A stretch of DNA of 55,161 nucleotides from CAZCDS01 sp964497585 (GTDB taxonomy: Bacteria; Desulfobacterota; Desulfomonilia; Desulfomonilales; Desulfomonilaceae), in contig CAZCDS010000042.1 in NCBI GenBank assembly GCA_964497585.1, positions 1 to 55,161 on the forward strand, read 5' to 3'. Under the pieces are notes generated by a model that was not told where the DNA came from, did no database searches, and was given only the letters and a program-made list of their open reading frames with translations. This document shows positions 17,343 to 25,919 of the stretch, one piece after another. The position numbers were made by a program, and so were the translations under genes. Position 1 is the first letter of the stretch; every line of letters begins with the position of its first letter.

Positions 17343-17690
17343 CTCCAGGGCACAATAAGCCTGAGACCAAAATCACAACCCCCTGACCGAACAGTACGTT
17401 CAGGGGGTTGGCACATTTCACGGTCGGAATGTCTCAGGCCAACGCACTTTCCAATCGAGGGGATTTAGGTGCGTCTACCCAGGCCTATTGCCACAGAAAT
17501 CTCCCCCGTCCCTTGGGTGAAGGGAGGGGCGGGGGGATTGTGAACGTGGGCCGCGATCTCGGTCACTGTTACGCGGTACACGCATGGGGGGATGACGCCG
17601 CTTCGCTCTCGAAGAGTGACGGGGGGAGCCACTTCTGCGAAAAGCCCCAGTCCGGTCGACTCCCACCCTCCTTTGAACCGTCAACCGTGA
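17343..17690. other. Intergenic region between convergent genes
   Basis: 348 bp with no gene seen; apart from the hairpin at 17376-17410 I recognise nothing in it. Confidence 0.5.
17376..17410. terminator. Strong hairpin between convergent genes
   Basis: CAACCCCCTGA pairs perfectly with TCAGGGGGTTG (11 bp, 13-nt loop), 34 bp after the methyltransferase stop. There is no T run on the plus side. On the minus strand it is followed by GTGATTTTGG. It may act as a two-way terminator or mRNA 3' end. Confidence 0.5.
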
Positions 17691-18809
17691 CTAGAAATCG
17701 GGAGTCAGCACGAGCCGCTTCATCAAGGTGCCGCTGTGGGCTTCCTCGAAGGCCTCCGCGATGGTCGACATCGGTCTCGTCTCGAGCAACGGGTCGATTT
17801 GTATCGTGCCCGCCTGAACCAACTCCAGCACCTTGGGATAGTATTTGGGGAGGCATCCCCAGGTTCCGATTACGTCCGCGTCAAAGGCCATGAGACGAGA
17901 CATGGAGTAGGTGTTCTTCTGCATCCCGAAGCCAATCACCACGAGCTTGCCAACAAAGCCGAGCAGTCCAAGGGCAAGATCCTGCGCGGCTCCCACGCCT
18001 GTGCACTCGAAGATCTTCCAGCCGACATTGTGGCGTACCCCGGCTTCTTTGGCCGCGGCCCTGAATTCTCCCTGGATCTCCTTGAACTCCTTTCCCTTGG
18101 TGTTGATGGTCGCGTCGGCCCCCAATTCTATGGCCCTCTTGAGCTTTTCCTCATTCCGTGCCATTCCTATGAGGGGCTTGGCGCCTAATGCCTTTGCCAC
18201 TTGTCCCATGTACACGCCCACGCCACCGGTAATCCCGGTAATCAGAACGGGATCACCTTCCTGAAGGTCTGCCCTCATGGCAGCCTGATATGGTGTGGTA
18301 GCCGCGTCCGCGATGACGGCGTAGTGCGCAAGGGGTCTCCCTTTGAGGTCTTCGATCACGCACAGATCCCCGGCCGGCACGGGTATGTGGCTGGAGAAGC
18401 CGCCGTAGATGTCAAGGGAGTTGCCCGGCATCTTCTGGGCGAGACACCGATTGCCGCGACCTTTTGCGCATATGTCGCACTTGTTGCAAGGCATGACCGC
18501 GGGCACGATCACGTTCTTGCCGACCCACGAATCAGCTCCTGGGCCTGCGGCAACCACCGTGCCGGATATCTCGTGGCCGAGCGTGAGTGGGGGCTTGGTA
18601 ACGGTCGGGACGCCCTCATAAAAATAGGAAAGGTCCGTGTGGCAAACACCGCAGCCTGCCACTTCCACCAGCACGTCCCCTTCGCCCAGTTCGGGAACGG
18701 GGATCTCCTTCTTCTCGAGCTGGCCGGGAGCCGTGACTTTTCTGGCCTCTTTGTCGTACGTGGGACCTTTTACCATCTGCCAGGTTTGGATCTTGTCGGG
18801 AACACTCAC
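17691..18809 (-). CDS. Zinc alcohol dehydrogenase, likely 6-hydroxycyclohex-1-ene-1-carbonyl-CoA dehydrogenase
   Basis: 372 aa from a GTG with AGGAGGTG upstream (start SVPDKIQTWQMV). Medium-chain dehydrogenase: GCGVCHTD and GHE bind the catalytic zinc, CNKC-x2-C-x7-C binds the structural zinc, and GITGGVGVYMGQ binds NAD. Whole-chain resemblance, including IQTWQMV at the start, PGNSLDIYGGFSSH, WKIFECTG and LMAFDADVIGTWGCLP, is to the dehydrogenase (Had/BamQ type) that acts before ring cleavage in anaerobic benzoyl-CoA breakdown. The family call is sure, the substrate call is from memory. No other benzoyl-CoA genes are nearby. Confidence 0.72.
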   Translation of the reverse strand: MSVPDKIQTWQMVKGPTYDKEARKVTAPGQLEKKEIPVPELGEGDVLVEVAGCGVCHTDLSYFYEGVPTVTKPPLTLGHEISGTVVAAGPGADSWVGKNVIVPAVMPCNKCDICAKGRGNRCLAQKMPGNSLDIYGGFSSHIPVPAGDLCVIEDLKGRPLAHYAVIADAATTPYQAAMRADLQEGDPVLITGITGGVGVYMGQVAKALGAKPLIGMARNEEKLKRAIELGADATINTKGKEFKEIQGEFRAAAKEAGVRHNVGWKIFECTGVGAAQDLALGLLGFVGKLVVIGFGMQKNTYSMSRLMAFDADVIGTWGCLPKYYPKVLELVQAGTIQIDPLLETRPMSTIAEAFEEAHSGTLMKRLVLTPDF

Positions 18810-18972
18810 CGGTTCACCTCCTGTTGTGAGTTGCAATATGGTCGCTCCGCCGAGGCGAGCGAGAATGGGAATGATGGACTCAGAAGTGAGGACGGTCTAC
18901 GACTTTGGGAACACAAACAATATTCCCTCGGCAGGCCCTTTCCTGTCAAGGTAAATCAATGCCGGCCGCGGA

Positions 18973-19926
18973 TCAGTACGATTTGAGGTAATCGGCAAAG
19001 ATCTTCATGACGGTGCGGGTGACCGGCCCCGTCTCTCCACTGCCGATAGGCTTTGTGTCGATGCGGGTGACAGGGAGAACGTCCCTGGTGGTCGAAGCGA
19101 GGAAGGCCTCGGACATGGAAGGGATCAGATCGGTGTACACTGTCGTCTGCCGAACCTTGATGTCGTCGCGGGGCTCAAGGATCTCCAGCAGTATTCTCCG
19201 CGTAATGCTGTCGAGTATTCGGCCATTCAAGGGGGGAGTGACAACGGTCTCCTCGGAATCCACAAAGAAAATCGTGAAAGTGGACCCCTCAAGGATCGTC
19301 CTTCGGTCTGAAGGATCTATGTACAACACGTCGTACGCGTTGTGCTCCGGGACGACCGTCTGGTGCCCGACGATCGCGCCGACATAGTTGAGCAGTTTTA
19401 CGTCCGGCAACATCCGAAGGTGAGGGAAGGTCGCAAGCGCAACACCCGTCTCGTAGAGTTCCGCCGCCGGGCGAGCGATCGGCGTCACCGCCACATAGAG
19501 GTGTGCTCCCTTGCCTGATTGCTTCATGGTTTCGCCGTTGAGCCCGCCGCTGAAAATGATTTCCAGGCGGAAATCCGTGGGACCGAACTCCGCGAAGTTC
19601 CTCTGCACCACCTCTCCGAGGAGATCGCGCAACCGATCCTTCGGCATGGGCGGTTGCATGTGGATGCTCTCCGCGCACCGGTAAAGCCGCTGCAGATGAT
19701 CCTCGATTCTGAGGATCTTTCTGTTCACCGTTCTACAGGCAGTGAAAACCCGATACCCTCTGATCGTTCCCCCGATGTCGTCCAAGAAGGGAAACGTCAG
19801 CTCCGAGGTTTCTACGAAGTGGTCTCGCTGATAAGAGAGAATCTTCCTTACCTCCTGAAGATGCCTGCCAGAGCACGGCCGCCCCTCCGACAGAGGTCTA
19901 TTAACGCAAAAACGAAAAATCCGCAA
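18973..19926 (-). CDS. Class IV aminotransferase (BCAT/DAAT family)
   Basis: PLP enzyme of fold type IV. It shows the family blocks: RIEDHLQRLYRCAESI, the PLP-lysine region LPDVKLLNYVGAIVGHQ (family form K-x2-NY), and EGSTFTIFFVD followed by TPPLNGRILDSITR, the usual LxGITR-type segment. It moves an amino group between an amino acid and a 2-oxo acid. The start is doubtful: 19926 is a TTG without a ribosome-binding site, while a good AGGAGG at 19851-19856 is followed eight bases on by ATT (19842), not a usual start codon. Exact substrate unknown. Confidence 0.8.
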   Translation of the reverse strand: MRIFRFCVNRPLSEGRPCSGRHLQEVRKILSYQRDHFVETSELTFPFLDDIGGTIRGYRVFTACRTVNRKILRIEDHLQRLYRCAESIHMQPPMPKDRLRDLLGEVVQRNFAEFGPTDFRLEIIFSGGLNGETMKQSGKGAHLYVAVTPIARPAAELYETGVALATFPHLRMLPDVKLLNYVGAIVGHQTVVPEHNAYDVLYIDPSDRRTILEGSTFTIFFVDSEETVVTPPLNGRILDSITRRILLEILEPRDDIKVRQTTVYTDLIPSMSEAFLASTTRDVLPVTRIDTKPIGSGETGPVTRTVMKIFADYLKSY

Positions 19927-19968
19927 CCGTAGCCAGAACGTGAGAGCTCAACGGGGAGTGCCTCTGTT

Positions 19969-19986
19969 CCCACCATTTCTGGTGGG
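19969..19986. terminator. Hairpin in the gap before the methyltransferase gene
   Basis: CCCACCA/TGGTGGG 7-bp stem with a TTTC loop, downstream of the VanZ-methyltransferase pair on the minus strand. No T tract follows, so it is weak. Confidence 0.25.
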
Positions 19987-20160
19987 TGGCCGCTTTCCGG
20001 CATGCGAGATTCTCCAGCGCGGCGACTTTTGTCCAGGAACAGGAGGGACAGACTCCTTCTGGGAAAGGCTTCCCTGCCCTTCGTTCTTCCTTCTTCGCAG
20101 GATAGCGCGCGCGAATTCCGGACGGTGATCCCCTATTACTGGCCTTAAAGCGCATCGGTA

Positions 20161-21126
20161 TCACATGCTCCTCCGTGCAATTACGGTGATAACCCCGTAG
20201 TTGCGGATGAGTCGAGAGATGTACGACAGGAAGATCCCGAGGGCCAGATCGAGCGTGTCCAACAGGATGTCCTTTGGACCTAGCGAGCGGCGTATTTCAG
20301 CTAGCCAGGGCCGGAGATTTCCTGTGATCTGCCGGTTCTTGAGGAGCGCCACGGACTTGTTCTCAAATTCGGTGCATCGGATTTCATTCCCTGTAAGGCG
20401 CCGCAACCCATATCTGACTAGGCCGAAGGGATAAGCCCGATAGACTCCTCCGCCATGAAAAATGGAGGCCGTTTCCATGCCGCATTTCTGAAGATATGAG
20501 CGGACCGCGTCGGGCGTGAACAGCCAGAGATGCCGGGGAATGTCCTCCGCGCAGGATCGTCGCATTCCGGGGGCGGAGACATTGGGAACGACAAAGATGA
20601 ATCGGCCACCCGGTTTGAGAATCCGGGCAGCTTTGGCAAAGAAGCGCGATGGAGCTCGCACGTGCTCGAGGAGCGCCCACGCGGTGACCACATCATAGCT
20701 CGCCTCGGGCAGATCCATAGTGAGGAAATTCCCGACCCTCACCGGTAGGCCGTAGGGTGAGTCCCAGTCTATAAGGTCCACGCCCTCCGGCTCCCAGCCC
20801 TCCTGTGCGGCATGATGGATGAACTCACCTCTTCCACAGCCCACATCGAGCAACCTCTTTTCCGAATCCCGGGGAAGCAAAGCGATCATCTTGTCGTATT
20901 TCGATCGCGTTCTTTCTTTTCCTTCAAGATAATCCGCGGGATAGAGCAGGGGAATATCTTGCTCCACCGGCATCGGGTTGACAAAGGCCATACCACATCG
21001 GCACGCCACGAGGTTGAAGTCCAGGCCGGTTATCGGATCCGATCGTGTGTAGAGGATCTCATGATCGGACGAGCCGCAAAGATCACAGTCGACGTACTTG
21101 GTGGTGATGCGAGCAACTCCGTTCAT
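20161..21126 (-). CDS. SAM-dependent methyltransferase with N-terminal Cys knuckle
   Basis: 321 aa. The ATG at 21126 comes eight bp after the VanZ stop. Residues 14-50 contain CDLCGS and CRCGM, a C-x2-C plus C-x-C zinc-type knuckle often found before this methyltransferase type (Methyltransf_11/23 with sugar or lipid targets). Motif I is LLDVGCGRGEFI, then VDLIDWD, a DVVTAWALLEHV block and RILKPGGRFIFVVPN. A hydrophobic helix near the end (LGIFLSYISRLI) may touch the membrane. Coupled to the VanZ-like gene, so a role in surface glycan or lipid modification is possible. Confidence 0.75.
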   Translation of the reverse strand: MNGVARITTKYVDCDLCGSSDHEILYTRSDPITGLDFNLVACRCGMAFVNPMPVEQDIPLLYPADYLEGKERTRSKYDKMIALLPRDSEKRLLDVGCGRGEFIHHAAQEGWEPEGVDLIDWDSPYGLPVRVGNFLTMDLPEASYDVVTAWALLEHVRAPSRFFAKAARILKPGGRFIFVVPNVSAPGMRRSCAEDIPRHLWLFTPDAVRSYLQKCGMETASIFHGGGVYRAYPFGLVRYGLRRLTGNEIRCTEFENKSVALLKNRQITGNLRPWLAEIRRSLGPKDILLDTLDLALGIFLSYISRLIRNYGVITVIARRSM

Positions 21127-21133
21127 TGCAAGA

Positions 21134-21520
21134 TCACTCTCCCGGAACGCCCGGGCCCGTTTTGGGATTATGCCGTCGGACGGCCGAATAGAGGAGCGCT
21201 CCGACAAGCCCGCCCGCCGCGTCGGCCACGATATCTCCGAGTTCGGCCGAGCGTCCGGGGACGAATCCTTGGTGGATCTCATCAGTTATTCCATAGGCGA
21301 GCGCAAAGAGTGTAGCGAGGATGGGCAAGGAGAGCGTTTTCATCCCTCGGGTTGGCGCGAGGCAGCGGGCAGTCAGGAAGCCGAGCCCTGCGTAAAGGAA
21401 CGCATGGCCGAGTTTGTCGGGAATGAACGAGATCGACTCCGGGGGCCGCTGGAGACTCGACAGACCGAAGATACCCGCGCAGTAGATCACCACTGGGATC
21501 CACAAGTACGGGTCACGCAT
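21134..21520 (-). CDS. VanZ-like family membrane protein
   Basis: 128 aa with about four hydrophobic segments (residues 6-20, 38-52, 62-76, 98-112). The VanZ-family signature is present: DKLGHAFLYAGLGFL, then GITDEIHQGFVPGRSAELGDIVADAAGGLVG. Its E-x2-Q-x5-R and D-x3-D polar residues inside helices are typical. The role of the family is mostly unknown; VanZ gives low-level teicoplanin resistance. It lies 51 bp after secA on the same strand and starts an apparent two-gene unit with the methyltransferase. Confidence 0.85.
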   Translation of the reverse strand: MRDPYLWIPVVIYCAGIFGLSSLQRPPESISFIPDKLGHAFLYAGLGFLTARCLAPTRGMKTLSLPILATLFALAYGITDEIHQGFVPGRSAELGDIVADAAGGLVGALLYSAVRRHNPKTGPGVPGE

Positions 21521-21571
21521 CGTGCCCCCCGTCCTCAGCGCTTACAACGACGACCACAGGTGCAGGAAACC

Positions 21572-24214
21572 CTATGCCGCTCTTCCGCAGCATTTCTTGT
21601 ATTTCTTCCCGGAGCCGCAGGGGCAGGGCGCGTTGCGCCCAATTTTCTCCGTGGTTCTTTTGACGGGCTTTTGCTTAGGGGGGCCGCCGTCGCCTTCCCC
21701 GTGGGAGAGGTAGATTTGCTGCTCCCTGGCAGGTGCGAACTCGTCCACGTCCCCCTCATCCGCGATCTGGACGAGGAACAGGTTGCGTACTGTCTCTTCC
21801 TTGATACGGAAGCTCATGTCGAGGAACAACTCGTATCCCTCTCGCTGGTATTCCTTCAGGGGATCTCGCTGACCGTAGCCTCGAAGCCCGATCCCCTCTT
21901 TGAGGTGATCCATGCTCAGCAGGTGATCTTTCCACTGGGAATCCACCGCCTGAAGCATGATGAATTTCTCAAGCTCTCGCATCAATTCCGGGGTGAGTTC
22001 CTTTTCCTTTTCCTCGTACGCTGCTCGTGCCTTTTCGTTAAGGCAGCTGAGGACCCCCTCCGGCCGTTGCTCCTCCAGCGGCAGCGAGTCCAGATCAAAC
22101 CGAATGCCGAATTGACCCCACAACGCGTCCTTCAGGCCGGCCAAATCCCATTCATTGTATGGTAGGTTCCCATCGGTGAACGGTTCGACCACGGATTCGA
22201 CGACATCGTCGAGCATATCCAGAACGGATTCCTTAAGGTTCTCATCCCCGAGGATGAAGCGGCGCTGGGAATAGACGACCTCCCGCTGTTTGTTCATCAC
22301 GTCGTCGAAGTCCAACAGATGCTTGCGGATGTCGAAATGGTGCGCCTCCACCTTCTTCTGAGCGTTCTCTATGGCCTTGGTGGTATATTTGTGCTCAATG
22401 GGTTCACCTTCCTCCATGCCGACCCGCTCCATGATCATCTTGACGCGCTCTCCGCCGAAGATTCGCATGAGATCGTCTTCGAGGCTCAAATAGAAGCGGC
22501 TGGAGCCCGGGTCGCCCTGGCGGCCGGAACGGCCTCTGAGCTGGTTGTCGATCCTGCGGGATTCGTGACGCTCTGTACCGAGAATGTGCAATCCGCCGCA
22601 GTTTATGACGAGTTCTTTCTCCGTGTTGCACTGCTCCTGGAGATCTTCGAGGAGGCCAGAGTATTCGTCTGTCCCTTCACCTTTCTTGGATTTCTCCCTG
22701 GCGAGGAAGACCGGATTGCCCCCGAGGATGATGTCGGTACCTCGACCGGCCATGTTTGTGGATATGGTGACTCCCTTGTGCCGTCCGGCCTGTGCCACGA
22801 TCTCAGCTTCGGCCGCGTGGTTCTTTGCATTGAGTACGTTGTGGGGGATGCGGAGCTGCTTGAGGCGCCGGGAGAGATACTCCGATTTCTCGATGGAGAT
22901 GGTTCCGACGAGTACCGGTTGGCCTGCCTCGTACAACGCGGCGATTTCTTCCACCGCCGCGTCGAATTTCTCCCGCTCCGTCTTGTAGATGACGTCTGAG
23001 TTGTCCTCCCTGATCATGGGCAGATTCGTGGGGATGACCAGGACCTCCAAATCGTAGATCTTCTTGAATTCCGGCGCCTCGGTGTCAGCGGTTCCGGTCA
23101 TGCCGGCGAGTTTGTCGTACATCCTGAAGTAGTTCTGGAACGTGATCGTGGCCAGGGTCTGATTCTCATTCTCGATACGGACGCCTTCTTTGGCTTCCAG
23201 TGCCTGGTGCAGCCCGTCGGAGTAACGCCGGCCGGGCATGAGCCTGCCGGTGAACTCGTCCACGATGATGACCTGGCCCTCCTTTACGATGTAGTCTACG
23301 TCTTTCTTGAATAGCGTGTGCGCTTTGAGCGCCTGGTTCACGTGGTGGAGTGTCTCCATCTGGGCTGGATCGTAAAGGTTGGACACACCGAGGGCCTGCT
23401 CGACGCGGGCGACGCCCTCCTCGGTGAGCACAACGCTGCGGGCCTTTTCGTCTATAGAGTAGTGCTGCTCCTTCTTAAGGCCCGGGATGACTCTGTTGAT
23501 CTTGTAGTAGCGGTCCGTACTCTCGTGGGTGGGCCCGGAGATAATGAGCGGAGTTCTCGCCTCGTCGACGAGAATGCTGTCCACCTCGTCGACGATGGCG
23601 TAATTAAGCTCCCTCTGAACATAATCTTCCAGAGAAAACTTCATGTTGTCTCTGAGGTAATCAAAGCCGAATTCGTTGTTTGTCCCGTATGTGACATCGG
23701 CTCCGTAAGCCTCGCGTCGTTCCTCGTCCTCCATATCGTTCACGATCACGCCTACCGTCAGGCCGAGGAAACGGTAGATTGTACCCATCCACTCCGCGTC
23801 CCTTTTGGCCAGGTAATCGTTGACCGTGACGACGTGCGCTCCCCTGCCCGAGAGCGCGTTCAGGTAGACCGGAAGCGTAGCGGCAAGGGTCTTTCCTTCT
23901 CCGGTCTTCATCTCCGCGATCTTTCCTTCGTGGAGGGCTATGCCTCCGATGAGCTGCACGTCGAAGTGGCGCATCCCGAGCGTCCTGATCGACGCCTCCC
24001 GCACGAGGGCAAAGGCTTCGGGGAGGATATCATCGAGTGTCTCACCATCGGCCAATCGCGACCGAAACTCATCGGTCTTTGCCTTCATCTGCTCGTCGGA
24101 AAGGCTCTTCATGGAGGGCTCAAATTCGTTGATCGCACGAACGAGCGGCTCGAGCCTCTTGAGCTCACGTTCATTCTTGCTTCCGAATATTTTCTTGGCG
24201 ATTGACCCGATCAT
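21572..24214 (-). CDS. secA: Preprotein translocase ATPase SecA
   Basis: 880 aa, full length. Motor of the Sec pathway: binds preproteins and drives them through SecYEG with ATP. It shows GGIALHEGKIAEMKTGEGKTL (Walker A), VNDYLAKRDAEWMG, VDEVDSILVDEARTPLIISG (Walker B, DEAD-like), the ISTNMAGRGTDI motif and GRSGRQGDPGSSRFYLS. The end carries CPCGSGKKYKKCC, the zinc-binding tail that contacts SecB and phospholipids. The ATG follows GAGGATGAACC. Confidence 0.97.
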   Translation of the reverse strand: MIGSIAKKIFGSKNERELKRLEPLVRAINEFEPSMKSLSDEQMKAKTDEFRSRLADGETLDDILPEAFALVREASIRTLGMRHFDVQLIGGIALHEGKIAEMKTGEGKTLAATLPVYLNALSGRGAHVVTVNDYLAKRDAEWMGTIYRFLGLTVGVIVNDMEDEERREAYGADVTYGTNNEFGFDYLRDNMKFSLEDYVQRELNYAIVDEVDSILVDEARTPLIISGPTHESTDRYYKINRVIPGLKKEQHYSIDEKARSVVLTEEGVARVEQALGVSNLYDPAQMETLHHVNQALKAHTLFKKDVDYIVKEGQVIIVDEFTGRLMPGRRYSDGLHQALEAKEGVRIENENQTLATITFQNYFRMYDKLAGMTGTADTEAPEFKKIYDLEVLVIPTNLPMIREDNSDVIYKTEREKFDAAVEEIAALYEAGQPVLVGTISIEKSEYLSRRLKQLRIPHNVLNAKNHAAEAEIVAQAGRHKGVTISTNMAGRGTDIILGGNPVFLAREKSKKGEGTDEYSGLLEDLQEQCNTEKELVINCGGLHILGTERHESRRIDNQLRGRSGRQGDPGSSRFYLSLEDDLMRIFGGERVKMIMERVGMEEGEPIEHKYTTKAIENAQKKVEAHHFDIRKHLLDFDDVMNKQREVVYSQRRFILGDENLKESVLDMLDDVVESVVEPFTDGNLPYNEWDLAGLKDALWGQFGIRFDLDSLPLEEQRPEGVLSCLNEKARAAYEEKEKELTPELMRELEKFIMLQAVDSQWKDHLLSMDHLKEGIGLRGYGQRDPLKEYQREGYELFLDMSFRIKEETVRNLFLVQIADEGDVDEFAPAREQQIYLSHGEGDGGPPKQKPVKRTTEKIGRNAPCPCGSGKKYKKCCGRAA

Positions 24215-24815
24215 GGTTCATCCTCGACTTCTCTATGGACCGAAAAGGGCGGCCCGTGGCCTCCGCGATTTCAGAGACCCCTCGAGCCGGCCGGCGAGGG
24301 TCAGTGATTCGGCAGCGGGAAGAGTCTCGTTCGTGCGGACCCTGCCTTTGAGAGTCCGCCGCGTCGTCCATTTTGTCCACGGATACCTCAAGCTCGAGAC
24401 TCTCCACTGTGACACAAAGAGGGTTCTGTTATGTTCCATAGACAAAGTTTCAGGAAAATCGTTCACCGTACACACCGAATCCCCGGCAGGAGGGAACATC
24501 TGCGAGACGCATATGACCAGACAGCGGGAATTTTTTGTGAAGAAGACCTGCCCGTGCGTCCTTCCCGCTACCGAACGACTGTCTAACATAGCGCCCATGG
24601 TGAGTCAACCGTTCACCAACCTGCCACCTGGGCGACCACGCCATTTCCGACGTTCGGAGGTGTATGAAAGGTTCCTTTGGTCTTTCCGGCGACAACGAGC
24701 CCGTTTCATGCGCGCGACTTATTAACGCAGTTTGTCAAGTTAGCTCTTTATCCTTGCGTTTATTCAGATATTTGGTATGATCTCGGCCGACGACGTCGCC
24801 CTGGGGAGGCCTTCG
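24215..24815. other. Long divergent gap between secA and a lipoprotein gene
   Basis: 600 bp. On the minus strand TTGACT (24603-24608) and TAGACA (24580-24585) with a 17-bp spacer could be a secA promoter with a leader of about 350 nt. A 121-codon minus-strand frame (24233-24598) ends 18 bp before secA but has no ribosome-binding site. On the plus side a TATGAT (24775-24780) could serve the lipoprotein. No gene here is convincing. Confidence 0.4.
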
Positions 24816-25628
24816 ATGACCGCGGCACATAGACTTCTCGCGTATACGGTATTGATCGGCGTAGTTCTCATGGGAGGCTGCGTTAACGATACAACCGAGT
24901 TGAAACAGAAGATATCTGAGCTGGAGAAGCGAGTTGCAAAGCAACAGAAGGACCTGGGAGAATTCGCAGGGAAATTCGCCCCGCCTAAGGACTTCAGCGC
25001 AGACATTCAGCGGCTCGAGGACCAGCAAGACCGGATATCGCAACTAATCAAGAACAAGGTCGATCCCATAAACATGAAGCTGGAGGAGTTCCGCGACTGG
25101 GCGCAGGAATCGGTAAAGGAACGGGGCAAGGTAGCAGAAACCCTCAAGCGCTTCGAGAAGTCCATTGCCGGCCTGAACAAGGGGTTGGAAGCTCAAGCAC
25201 GCAAGGCAGACCGCCGAATGAGGGCGCTGACGTCACACAAGAAGACCATCATGGCAAACGAAAGGGCGATCGAGAGCCTGCGGAAGAGTGTGACTCAATT
25301 GCGCAGGGATGTCCTTGAAAACAACACCAGACTTGTCACGGCACTGAAGAAGACACTCCCCAAGGTGAAGAAAGCCGCGGTGGCTGAGGTAAAGGATCGG
25401 CTCGTTTCCGTGGATCGAGGCTTGAAGAGCTTGAGAGCCGATATTGAAGCAAAACTCAAAAAGATCGAGACCGTGAAGCAGCCTCCTCGGACCGACTACG
25501 GCGCCGACGTGCGCGCACTGAGAAAAAAAATCGACGACCTGGAGGAGATAATCGCCGCTCAGAAATCGACCCTCCTTGAAATGGGGTCCAAAATCCACCG
25601 GCTTGAGACTACTCTTGGCGGCCGGTAG
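24816..25628 (+). CDS. Coiled-coil lipoprotein
   Basis: 270 aa. The ATG at 24816 has GGGGAGG at ideal spacing; an ATG at 24777 lies in the promoter. A lipoprotein signal (HRLLAYTVLIGVVLMGGC) puts the lipidated Cys near residue 22, so it is anchored to a membrane outside the cytoplasm. The rest is almost all long charged coiled coil (ELKQKISELEKRV, RLEDQQDRISQLIK, VRALRKKIDDLEEII). The function is unknown; long periplasmic coiled coils often span or organise envelope complexes. Confidence 0.75.
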   Translation: MTAAHRLLAYTVLIGVVLMGGCVNDTTELKQKISELEKRVAKQQKDLGEFAGKFAPPKDFSADIQRLEDQQDRISQLIKNKVDPINMKLEEFRDWAQESVKERGKVAETLKRFEKSIAGLNKGLEAQARKADRRMRALTSHKKTIMANERAIESLRKSVTQLRRDVLENNTRLVTALKKTLPKVKKAAVAEVKDRLVSVDRGLKSLRADIEAKLKKIETVKQPPRTDYGADVRALRKKIDDLEEIIAAQKSTLLEMGSKIHRLETTLGGR

Positions 25629-25919
25629 GCGTTTTTCCAGCCTCGGGAACCTGCCCCAAGGCAGGACTGGAAATGGAATCTGGCCACCCCGAGGGTTGCA
25701 CAGATCGTGAGAGGGAATACGATGGCAGTGCTTGGTTGAAGACACCGGCCTGGCACCCAGTTCAGTATCTTGGTTCCGGCATGCTGCGTTGTCCGTGAAC
25801 TACCAGGCGGCACAATTCGTCAACCGCGGCGAATTCTCAGAATTTCTCCCCGGAGCCCACTGCCGCCCGGCCCAGCAGCGTGTTTTGACACCACGGTGAA
25901 GCTGCGGTATTTCTGAACC

